Assembly: GCA_010405405.1 (NCBI GenBank)
Contig: MU004239.1
Span: forward strand, 856,713-920,712
Reading direction: 5' to 3'
DNA from: Microthyrium microscopicum
Lineage: Eukaryota; Ascomycota; Dothideomycetes; Microthyriales; Microthyriaceae
Length of the DNA: 64,000 nucleotides
Below are positions 11,910-21,600 of the stretch, one piece after another (within the stretch, counting starts at the first letter, position 1; every line of letters starts with the position of its first letter). A program made the position numbers and the translations under genes. The notes beneath the pieces are model-generated. The model saw only the letters and a list, made by a program, of their open reading frames with translations. It did not search any database and was not told the DNA's origin.

Positions 11910-13279
11910 ATGCACGGAATCAAATCTATTGCAGCCATTGCTGGCTTGGCTAGCTTGGCTGTTGCTTCTCCTGTTGAGAAGAGAGCTACTCCTGGTAGCT
12001 TTCAAATCAAGCAGGTTCAAACTGGCCAGAAACTCGCCGTTGGTGCTGTTGCCTACCAAAAGGCGTACCAGAAGTACAACAAGGCTGTCCCAGCTGTCGT
12101 TGCCGCGGCTGCCCAGCAGGGTGCTGTCACTGCTACTCCTGAGCAGTATGATTCTGAATATCTCTGCCCTGTCACTGTTGGTGCAAACACATTGAACTTG
12201 GATTTTGATACTGGATCAGCTGATCTGTAAGTTTATGAATCGGTTCCTCAAGCTGAACCTCAAAAATACTAATTCGCCACAGATGGGTTTTCTCTAGCTT
12301 GCTTCCATCAAGCGAGCAAGCAGGCCATAGCATCTATAACGTCGCCTCCGGCAAGAAAATCACTGGAGATACCTGGAAGATATCCTACGGTGATGGCTCT
12401 GGTGCCGCTGGTACCGTTTACGCAGACAAAGTCGTCATTGGTTAGTACATTCCATCATTTGTTCAAACCACAACTAATGCCATATCAGGACCTGTCACCG
12501 CCACCACCCAAGCCGTTGAAGCTGCTACTAGCATCTCCTCCGCTTTCCAGCAAGACACTGACAACGATGGTCTAGTCGGCCTCGCCTTCAGCACCATCAA
12601 CACCGTCTCCCCCAAGCCAGTGACCACCTTCTTCGACACCGTCAAGGCCAACCTCACCTCCAAGCTCTTCGCCGCCGATCTCAAGAAGGGTGCCGCCGGT
12701 GTCTATGACTTTGGCTACATTGACACCACCAAGTACACCGGCAGCATCGTCTACACCCCCGTCGACTCCAGCCAGGGATTCTGGATGTTCACCTCCACCG
12801 CCTACAGCATCGGAACGACCAAGACCTCCGCCTCCATCTCAGGAATCGCAGACACCGGTACCAGTCTTTTGTTGCTCGATGCCAGCATTGTCACCGCCTA
12901 CTACAAGAAGGTCACTGGATCCAAGAACGATTCTACTCAGGGTGGTTATACATTCCCTTGCACTGCTACACTTCCCGATTTCTCCATCACTGTTGGTGGC
13001 GCTGTTCGCACCGGTAAGTTTTTCCCGTGATACTTCGTATCCTCTTTTTCCAAGATTACACGGCATATGTGAATTAAATGCTGATTTTTTTCAATAGTTC
13101 CCGGCTCATACATGAACTTCGCACCAATCGACAACACAGGCAAGACCTGCTTCGGCGGCATCCAATCCAACGCTGGTGTCGGATTCTCCATCTTTGGAGA
13201 TATTTTCTTGAAGAGCCAGTATGTCATCTTTGACCAGACCACCAGCTCTCCAAGGCTTGGATTCGGTCAACAGGCATAA
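11910..13279 (+). CDS. Secreted aspartic protease (A1, penicillopepsin/aspergillopepsin type)
   Basis: Four exons (11910-12226, 12283-12440, 12489-13013, 13098-13279) give 393 residues. It is an extracellular acid protease made as a preproenzyme. There is a signal peptide ([20 protein letters not shown]), then a Lys-Arg at about residue 25 (PVEKRA) and a propeptide to about residue 80. The first catalytic motif is [17 protein letters not shown], with the intron inside the Leu codon. The flap is [11 protein letters not shown], the second catalytic motif is [13 protein letters not shown], and the C-terminus is [14 protein letters not shown] followed by [10 protein letters not shown] single disulfide pair (TFPC / GKTC) is visible. 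Length and intron positions fit fungal A1A enzymes. Both catalytic Asp residues are present, so it should be active. Confidence 0.95.
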
Positions 13280-13969
13280 ATTCGAGCCGCAGGGAACCGC
13301 AGGCGAGATCCGTTATGATTTCGCACACATGAGAGTTGCAGGCATGATATTGCATACATGAAAGCGTGGAAGGAAGAGACTGGTGCACTTTTCTTCAATT
13401 CGATTCATTTACTCTCCTTAATCTATTTAGGTACCTATTATTGTCTATTTTGCACGCAAATATTTAGTGTTTATATGAGTAGATCTGGAAGCAAGCGTGG
13501 CTTAGATCCCTATGATGAGAATGAAATGTTTTAGCCCCCAGAATTCAATTGTTCTCTTCGTGTATGCGTGCGTGGCTGAGCAAGGGAGCGTCTTTATGAA
13601 AGGTTTCTCAAATCTGGTCTTTTGCCCTGTCTTTCTACAGGTAAAGCGAGACAGTCATTACAGCCTAATGATTCTCAAATCCTTCCTGACATTTCAATAT
13701 AACCAAGGCGAAAATCTTTGGGTAGAACCAGGGATGTTTGCCACGCGAATCCTTCCGGTTTATGCCTCGAATCCTATTTTCGTAAGGACGCATCCTGTCT
13801 ATAGGGCTCAATATATATTGCTGAACCTTCAAATCCAAAGGACGCGGCATCAATAAGAAGAGCCAGCGTCAGCACGCGATGGCCATGTAAACTAGATAGT
13901 ACACACATTCACTTGATATTCACTCGCTAAGATTATTCACTCACAGCTACACTAAAGGAGTACTACAAC
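13280..13969. other. Intergenic
   Basis: 3' flank of the protease and promoter of the next small gene. A 114-codon ORF at 13512-13856 has no recognisable features and an opposing ORF of similar quality, so it is not called. Confidence 0.4.
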
Positions 13970-14302
13970 ATGAAATTTTTACTACTCTCTGCTCTCACTT
14001 CGCTGGTCGCGAGTGCGCCAATACAGAATATAAGCTCAACAGGTGAGATCATTTTTCGGGCGATTGTTGTGATATAAAAGTCTTCCACTAACAACATTCA
14101 AGACCAAGGCGCTTCGATTCAAGCAACTACTACGGACGAATCACTGGCTGGAAATGTTCCACCTCCTCTTCCCAAACAACCATTTCCAATTCCAAGTCCT
14201 GATCCCTACGGAGGCAATGGTGGGACTTCTCATTGTGACCCACCTATTACACAGTCATGCGCGCCATTCAGACATGATCCAAAGAGGGGGCCGTATCGCT
14301 GA
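13970..14302 (+). CDS. Small secreted proline-rich protein (effector-like)
   Basis: Two exons (13970-14042, 14103-14302; intron GTGAGA..TTCAAG, 60 nt) give 90 residues. The signal peptide is MKFLLLSALTSLVASAP. The mature part starts near PIQNISST and holds one N-glycosylation site, a proline-rich centre (VPPPLPKQPFPIPSPDPYGG) and two cysteines (HCDPPITQSC), and it ends KRGPYR. The intron has a stop in frame, so splicing is needed for this product. No domain was recognised. The size, the signal peptide and the position between a secreted protease and a surface GH72-like protein suggest a secreted accessory protein; an effector role is only a guess. Confidence 0.65.
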
Positions 14303-15017
14303 AGTCGGACCAAGGACTGCTATGGAAACAATGGGATATGATGAACTTCGATTTAGCGCTTAAACTGTGTGAGGACTGCAGGATTTATATGGCGTTGTAT
14401 TGAAGTCATATCAGCTATGTTTGTAGCTTCAAACCTAAGCCGGTTGGTGTTAAAGCTGCACAGAACTTTGACTATTAAACGACGCGCTTTATTCTAGTGC
14501 TAGATTTCCCATCATACTTGAGAAACGACCTGAATTCTACTTCTACTATAATTACTCATGAAGATGAAGTTCCCCTTGTGTAATAGAACCTGGCAGACAT
14601 GAGCAGCAAAACCGGCAGCTATTCGCCAGCGATAACATCCATGCGTTGCTAGGCCTAAAATGAAAGACGAGGATTTAATTTATTTCATGCTGGTCAATAA
14701 CTTAGGTTTTGACAGTTCTAAAAGTAGCCACCGCCCTGTCACTCACAAATTGGAAGGATTCAGACAGCCTGAGAGCTAGAATCCTCTTATTATTGTTAAC
14801 CTACATAGATTTTCATGGAAATCTCCTCAATAATTCTGCTTATTATCATTGATGGGGTTTAATTCTAGAATTTGAATGTACAGTAACAACAATCCATTTC
14901 ATGATGAACTTTAACCTGACCTAAATCATTCATGGAGCCAATTACCATCAAAGTATGTCTGCGCGCAAAAGCTGAACACCACACCTCGAGTGCTCCCATC
15001 GATCTCGTTGCCTAAGC
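14303..15017. other. Intergenic
   Basis: AT-leaning sequence with no supported feature. It should hold the promoter of the GH72-like gene. Confidence 0.4.
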
Positions 15018-17871
15018 ATGATTCCATCATGGAGTGTCATAGTAGGCATCGTAGTTGCTGGGAGTTTACTACTTGGTCTGCTCACTAGTTGAGAGCACTC
15101 AAAGTTAAAGAAATCACTCACATCTTTCAGGGCTCGCACTTCTTTTACGAACAATCAGGCCTGCAGTTCTTCGTTCGTGGCATCAAGTATCAGTACAATC
15201 CACCACTGGACCGAAAAGGGGCCAAGTCTACGCCAGCGAGTACGATTCCCTACGACTTCAACCCTCCAGTGTGGCGACACTGCTTGATAATCTGCTGAAT
15301 ATGCTGTCGAAGGGATACTAGTCGCTTCCAATTCAGCAAAGTAGCAACAGCTCACGCACTTTGTTGGCTGGCACCGCCTTTGATGTTTCAACACTAACTT
15401 CACAATAGACATCTTGCAAGCCGACCCACTGATAGACATAAAGGATTGCGAACGAGATATACCGTTTCTCAAGGAACTAGGCATAAATACTATCCTAGTA
15501 GAGTACATAAGGCCAGACCCAGAAACAGACCATTCGCCGTGCATGAATGCGTTTCAAAAAGCTGGGATATATGTAGTTGTCCACCTAGAAGCTTCCAACG
15601 AGTCAATCAACCAGCTACAAAACTGGGATCGAGAGCTGAAGGTAAGTAAAAAGCATTATTTCCACTCATATCGTGCTTGCATCGGCGATTTCCAGTGCAT
15701 TTGATGGCTCACATCGCATCTGATGGCTCACATAGCATTCGATGCTCTCCTTATTGTGTCATTGCGAGGGTGGCTCTCTCAGAGCATCTCAGCCTTGATA
15801 TTTTTACACCTATGCTAACAAAAGTTAGGCCCGATGGCTCAGAGTTGTCGATAACATGGCCCCATTCGTTAACGTGTTGGGTTTTTTGTCTCCCAGTTCC
15901 TATATCACATATGCCTTTCTCAAGGTAAGACATCTGGTGGAAGCATCTTGTTTTCTGCATGATAGCCAACGCATCTGGTGGCTCCCTCGCATCACATGGC
16001 TGCCATAAAGTGCTTTGGCCTATTGGATTCCATATTTCATTCGCATACTAATGAACCTTAGGCAGCTATCAGAGACGTCAAAAAATACATCATTACCAAA
16101 AGTTATCGTCAAGTTCCTATTATATCAGACGGGTGGGTCCGAGGGAAAGACACTTTACAGCCTTTGAATTGTGGTAAGTTCTTATACATAATATATCTTT
16201 TGGCGCTACCAGCGCCTGTTGTGGATTCCAGCGCACTCCATGGACTCATGACGTGCCATGAGATATCGCGCTGGTAGGACTTCTACGTCTTTCCAATGCG
16301 TGTGATCTTTGTACTGATCAGTGATCACTTGTATGGGTGATGTTCAACTAATCATTTTTAGGTGACAAGAACAGCTCAATAGATGTCCTATTTACTCACC
16401 TTGAGAAATGCTCAGATGATACGGTTACTCAACAATCGATTGCGCTTACGAGGAAAACATTGGGCGACTATCCTTCCCCAGTAGTATATATGGCTCAGAA
16501 TTGCGGATCAACAAACAGCGTTGGCTCATTGCATAACATATTCGACTCAAACGCAACTAGCTTTCTATCTGGAGCCATCATGTCTTCATATTTTGGAGAC
16601 TTTATCAGTAAAACACCAGGTATAATGGATGTGGAAGGATATAATGCTACCAGAGGTCCACAATATGCAACTCTTTCCAAAGAAATTGCATCAGTCCAAC
16701 CAAGTCCTACTTCGATAGCACAATACACTCCAACAAACACCATACCCAGTGTATGCGAGTCACACTTTCCAGTGGCATACACTAGTAACGTAACGCCCTC
16801 TGGCGCTGTTGCTACAATGGATTTCCACATAGCAACAAGTCTCCCACCAACGCCAAATCGACGACTTTGTGAATGCATGATGGCATCGCTAGAATGCGTT
16901 GCAAGTCAGCAATATCGGCCACAGCCTTTCTGGATTGACGCACCCCGACTGAGCCGCAACTATCCCGTACCGCAAGAGAACGCGCTGAAAGAGGGCATAT
17001 GCAAGGAGAATCCTAGCTGGTGTTTGGGTAGCGGCTCAGATCCGTCTGTAGGACAGTGGGGATCGTTCGGCGGGTGTAATGCCACAGAGCGCGGTTCCTG
17101 GATATTGAATCGGGCCTTCAAGGCAAAGAACAGCGATGCTGGGCTTTGCCAGAGTTTGAACGGAACCATTATTCGGTCTACTGTCCAAGATCCACCGAAT
17201 GACTGCAAAATCATGCTTGCTCAGGCAGGTCCGCAGGGTACTGGCGAAGTCACTTATAGCGCGCCTGAGCTCTCTCGTGAGAAGCGACCGGGCGACATTG
17301 GGGATGGTAAGATATCCCTTTACTCGCTTTTCCTAATGATTACTATATCCTCCATAACACTCGGTGGCTTCCATCGCATTCGATGGCTAGCATCGTATAT
17401 TGTGGGAGTTTACCGCAAAATGGTGTCTGATTCCTTTTTTATTATTTTTGCTCTAGATATCACTGACACATTCCAGGCGCTACACCATCTGGGAGTCGCA
17501 TAATCCCCATGGTAGTCGTTCCTGTGGTATTACTACTGTTCATAATTGGTTTACTGCTGTTCTATCTACGGTGGCGCAGAAATAACATGAAGAAACAAGA
17601 TGAAGTCTTCGAGAAAGCAGAGCTTCCAGGAGATGCTGTGGCTGCTAAGGCCAGTTCGTCACCGCTAACGCTGAACACGACTGAGCTAAGTGTGACGGGA
17701 AACGAGCTGAACGAGGCTGATCCGGACACTGCACTTGTCGAGCTTAGTGGTAGGGATATACAGGAACTGGACGGCGTATGGAACGAGATGAAGTATGATG
17801 TGGCAGAAACGGTGTATGTTGAATTGCCCACCGAGTTCAATACCAGAGGAAAGAGCTCTCAGCTTAGTTAA
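15018..17871 (+). CDS. GH72/X8 (Gel/Gas-like) transmembrane protein, probably inactive
   Basis: Exons inferred with confidence are 15131-15239, 15409-15641, 15829-15924, 16062-16173, 16362-17306 and 17477-17871 (630 codons including stop, frame kept). The first exon is uncertain: an ATG at 15018 opens a hydrophobic signal-like run (SVIVGIVVAGSLLLGLLT), but I could not join it in frame with a good donor. GH72 features are GSHFFYEQSGLQFFVRGI, the DCERDIPFLKELGINTI strand and CMNAFQKAGIYVVVHLEA. An X8 (CBM43) module has RLCECMMASLECV, an internal CLGSGSDPSVGQWGSFGGC and further cysteines. GH72 enzymes elongate cell-wall beta-1,3-glucan and are normally GPI-anchored. Here both catalytic Glu positions look replaced (FLSPSS for the GNEV region, YMAQNC for SEYGC). 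The C-terminus is a transmembrane helix (VVVPVVLLLFIIGLLLFYL), then RWRR and an acidic tail of about 100 residues. Confidence 0.75.
15701..15747. repeat. Intron-borne GATGGCTCACATCGCAT repeats
   Basis: Inside an intron of the GH72-like gene, the word TGATGGCTCACATCGCAT is followed directly by TGATGGCTCACATAGCAT and a partial third copy. Related words (CATCTGGTGGCTCCCTCGCAT near 15970; GGTGGCTTCCATCGCAT near 17362) lie in two other introns of the same gene. Confidence 0.55.
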
Positions 17872-18153
17872 TAAACAATTGATTTGAAATACCAGCCATG
17901 TAACTGTCTCAGCTGTTGCATTAGTCCGCCATAAGCAAACTTCCAGATCTAGTCCCAAACTCATGACGCACAGTGCGATACCAATAACGAAGCAACCATA
18001 CAGGAAGCTGGTGTATTATACTAATGCTCCTGCAAGTGTATCTGAGACAGTCTCGTATCATACCGTGCCAGAGTTCTGCCCATGATTATCGCCTGTTTCT
18101 GCCCGGGATTGATGGAAGGTGCCAGGAGGTGTTGTCATCCGTAGGCCATTTCA

Positions 18154-19203
18154 TCAGATTGCTCTCTTTGGAAAGGAACGAAGTATCTCGGTAGTCCTTC
18201 GGGCCAGTGGCCGCAGCTTCGATAGCCAATTACTTCTTTCAATGAATTCGCCATTTGCCATAGCTTGCTCAGATCGGAGCAATTTTGCTCTTACAACTCG
18301 CTTTTGCATGACTTTCCTCTTCGATCTCATCTTTTTGTAGAGAATGTCTTTGCTCTTGTGACGTGATTTATCATCTTTATCGGCACCTTTCTCATTGTTC
18401 GTGAGTTTTGTGAACATGACTTGCCGGAGTGAATCTGCCGAACAAGGAGTGATAGTGATATCTTGCAAGATGTTATCCGGCTTCTTGATGAGAGCCTCTT
18501 CACTCTCGTAGTTTGCATCATCGTCCATATCGACATCATTGTCATTGTCTGCGAGTTTGGCGAATATATCTTGAAGCATTGAATGTGCTGAACAAGGGGT
18601 GATCGTGACATCTTGCAATGTCAAACCTGGCCAATGTTCAATCATCATAGATTGGACAGATCTTCTGAGGACAGTGGCAAGCGTGTCTGCTCTCTCATTC
18701 CCCTCAATGCCCTCATGTGCAGGCACCCATCGAAGCTCAACGATGATACCAAGATCATAGAGAATGTTAGCGTACTTGACCAAGCTATTCCTCAGTTCCG
18801 GCCTCGAAAAGTAGGTGAACGTCTCTCTTCTCTTTAGGCCTTCTAGTAGACCAAGGCAGTCGCTGAGTATGATGAGATGGTCGAAGTCCTCACTCTTGTT
18901 ACAAGCAACGCGGAATGCTTCCTGGATTGCGATCATCTCCGCCTCCTCGGAATATCTTGCGCCGCACTTGAGGGTGTTGAGTGTGATAAGCTCCGTCCAT
19001 GTTTTGGATGACCAGTCGAGATATGTCACTGCGGAGGTAACTAGTCTATCTGCTGCCGCTGGAGAGCCTGGCGCTGATCCATCCACCCAAATGACCAGTC
19101 TCCGTTCGATTATGCCTTCGTTGTATATATCGTTGGCAATTTGCATTGCTATTGATCTCTTGTGGGTGATAATGCCCTCCGGAAATGGATACAAGGACTC
19201 CAT
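18154..19203 (-). CDS. RNase H-domain protein with duplicated C-terminal module
   Basis: A single exon of 349 residues. Residues about 35-185 form a type I RNase H fold with the acidic catalytic set in order: WVDGSAPGS (Asp), SEEAEMIAIQEAF (Glu), LIILSDCLGLLEG (Asp) and WVPAHEGIEGNERADTLA (His, Asp). This family cleaves RNA in RNA-DNA hybrids, and similar domains occur as stand-alone fungal proteins and at the end of LINE elements. After the domain, a unit of about 50 residues occurs twice (TLQDVTITPCSAHSMLQ and ILQDITITPCSADSLRQ, 150 bp apart in DNA), each followed by an acidic/charged run. The tail is strongly basic. No reverse transcriptase is visible nearby, so this is either a domesticated gene or an isolated piece of a LINE. 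Confidence 0.75.
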   Translation of the reverse strand: MESLYPFPEGIITHKRSIAMQIANDIYNEGIIERRLVIWVDGSAPGSPAAADRLVTSAVTYLDWSSKTWTELITLNTLKCGARYSEEAEMIAIQEAFRVACNKSEDFDHLIILSDCLGLLEGLKRRETFTYFSRPELRNSLVKYANILYDLGIIVELRWVPAHEGIEGNERADTLATVLRRSVQSMMIEHWPGLTLQDVTITPCSAHSMLQDIFAKLADNDNDVDMDDDANYESEEALIKKPDNILQDITITPCSADSLRQVMFTKLTNNEKGADKDDKSRHKSKDILYKKMRSKRKVMQKRVVRAKLLRSEQAMANGEFIERSNWLSKLRPLARRTTEILRSFPKRAI

Positions 19204-20014
19204 GGCGCTTTGTGGGTATCATGTGAAAAATTTGAGGTAATTGAGCGACTGGGGCTATTACGCTATAGCGAGAGAAAACGATAATGTAGGAATACTTTGG
19301 GTAGGATGATGGTCCAGGTATTTGAGTCTGGATATACCTATAGAATGGCTACCTGTAGGTACACGACCTTTCGACAACGTGTGGTCGCTCTTTCCTAAAA
19401 GAGTTCTCTTATCAGCCTTTCTTGTCTCTCTGCGAATCCAGTCGTGACCTAAAATAGTAAGAGCGCGGCAAGTGACGAGATTGATTTATTCCACACGAAA
19501 GAAGGAAGATCGCGCCAGTACTGAGGCGTCGAAAGAGGAGATATACCAGCAGCCACTGCCTAAGTTTGACGGATTGACATGCTTCCCAGTGGCATTAATC
19601 AAATGTTCGAATGAAAATAACATTCCCAATCTTAGGCAACTAATTTGGCTTCTTCTTATTCGAAAGGTCAACACTGGTACAAGTAAAGAATTGTGGTTAT
19701 CATGGAACGCTACTGGATTAAGGGGCCATATGATACATCGGAATTTTGATACTTAGTGGGCACTCGCTCATTAGGAAATTAAGAAAGTTACGGTACGTTA
19801 GTACTAGTAGCTAGATGTATACTTGGTTTAGGACATTCTCTTTCAAAAGGCCATATCCTCTGGCTTTGATACCTGACTATCTTGCCGCCTCTCTCATGTT
19901 CCTATTTTGAATCTTTCCAGAGTGCCACTGGGATTCTTGACTGCAGCCACTGATCCTCATCAAAGCACTTCTCTATACTCAAGACTACTTACTGATAATC
20001 ACTATCAGGGGAAA
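19204..20014. other. Intergenic
   Basis: No supported gene. A 94-codon ORF at 19472-19756 has no recognisable feature and a similar ORF opposes it. Confidence 0.4.
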
Positions 20015-21133
20015 ATGGGGCAAGCGCATAGTGAACCCATGCCGGCGCCGCCCAAGGAAGACAACACCACGAAAGCAGAATATGTATCGCACGAGGAAGT
20101 TCGCGCCCTACTGAAAGAATATCTGACACCTAGCAAGCAAGGCAGAAGCTCTTTAACATACACAACAAAAAGTCTTCGCAATGCCTCCCAAGCTGATGAC
20201 TGGATGGATGTTCAAAGCCCAATTCCCGATGAAAAACAAGACATTATCCACAAAGAGCGTATACACAATTCGACCAAGGAGGCCGACAAGGACAATCCAA
20301 GTCCTCAACCTCTACTCCATACCAAACGGCACACCCAAAGCACCCAACTCATCCCCGACCGACAATCCCACCACGGCCTTTTCCATACATGACAACCAAT
20401 CTCCATCAACCAGAAGTCCGCCACAAAGCATATGGATCAGCCCACCGTCGAACTTCGCGCACCTGCTCGCGTTCTCAAAAAAGCTAGGACTAGACATCGA
20501 TCCAGCGCAACTCATCCCCAGCCTTTCCCTCCCGAATTCACCGGCTACACATGGTCCGCCCGCTGGAACCTCATCCACATTGCCAACAGCTATACCGCAG
20601 CCAATTCAAGGACCTCAGATCTGAAGCTATTCAACAGCATCTGAACGCACACGCCGAACACCGCTCTGTGCGCCAGATTACTTCCCATACCAGCCCGACG
20701 ACCGCAAACGTGAACTGCACTACATATTCACGTGCCGCCAAAACTTCCCGCACGACAATGGCGCCTACATATCACAAGTGGGTGGCTGGAAGAGCATCCA
20801 GACTGGGTGGAGTTTCGCCGCTATGTGAAGAGGAGATTTGTAGTGGCGAGTTTTTGTCTGGGCAGGGAGATGGGTTTGATAGGAAGTTGTTTGCGGGAGC
20901 GGTGGTGGAGAAGAAGTAGAGGTATTTTCGGAAGGAGTTTGTGGATCTGGTGCATTGGGCTGGGTTTGAGGTTGATGTTCCGCAAGATGGGAGTCAAAAG
21001 TGGTGTGCTCATGATTGGGAGACTGGTGAGAAGGTAGCGCGTATTTATTTGGGTTGAATGGCGGGAGGAAGCGGAGGCGAAATTGAAGGAGAAGAGTGAT
21101 TTGCTGGATTGGATAGATGCGGATTTGCAATGA
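20015..21133 (+). pseudogene. Broken unrecognised protein gene
   Basis: Starts at an ATG giving MGQAHSEPMPAPPKEDN, a possible N-myristoylation signal, and runs through a Pro/Ser/Thr-rich middle part. It ends in protein-like segments such as DYFPYQPDDRKRELHYIF, SGWLEEHPDWVEFRRYV, RYFRKEFVDLVHWAGFEVDV and LLDWIDADLQ before a stop at 21131. These segments lie in different frames, with several shifts and stops and no introns that would explain them, so the gene looks inactivated. Coding-strand composition goes from C-rich (20260-20560) to G-rich (20760-21130), as in some intact genes of the window. The family is unknown to me. Confidence 0.5.
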
Positions 21134-21600
21134 GGAGGAAAAGCAGGAAGGAACAGCAATATCATAGGCTTTGAAAAACTCAGCTACACAAAGCACAAAA
21201 GCATAAACAAACAATAGAGGAATTCATTAATATCAATGCAAACCGCCATGCCGCTCGGCAATCATACAAATAACACTTCATACAAACACTTCCTACAACT
21301 GTACCTCACAGTATCATCCACACATGAACCTTACCGCCATCCACCAGGATCGCAAGCTCACATGGTATTGCAAGATCAGTAGTTTCGCAATACCCACCGG
21401 GTATCAAATCACAAAGCCCAGAAACACCTTTTTACACCGCGCACGTTTTGCTTTCCCAATGCCTGCCAGGCCAATCATAAAAATACTCCTTAGAAATGGT
21501 ATAAATGTATCGTTCAACATGATCATCACTGCATTATCCCCGATCCACAACCTCATGACTGAGCAAAGTGGCCAGTCGCCGGCATGTTGTTTTGCTGCGG
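21134..21600. other. Intergenic, 3' flank of the RFX gene
   Basis: No supported feature. It lies between the broken gene and the minus-strand RFX gene. Confidence 0.4.

Noticed and set aside
20765-21214. 149-codon minus-strand ORF
   Set aside because: It is antisense to the G-rich part of the broken gene; its composition (Pro/Thr/Ser-rich) simply mirrors the skew.
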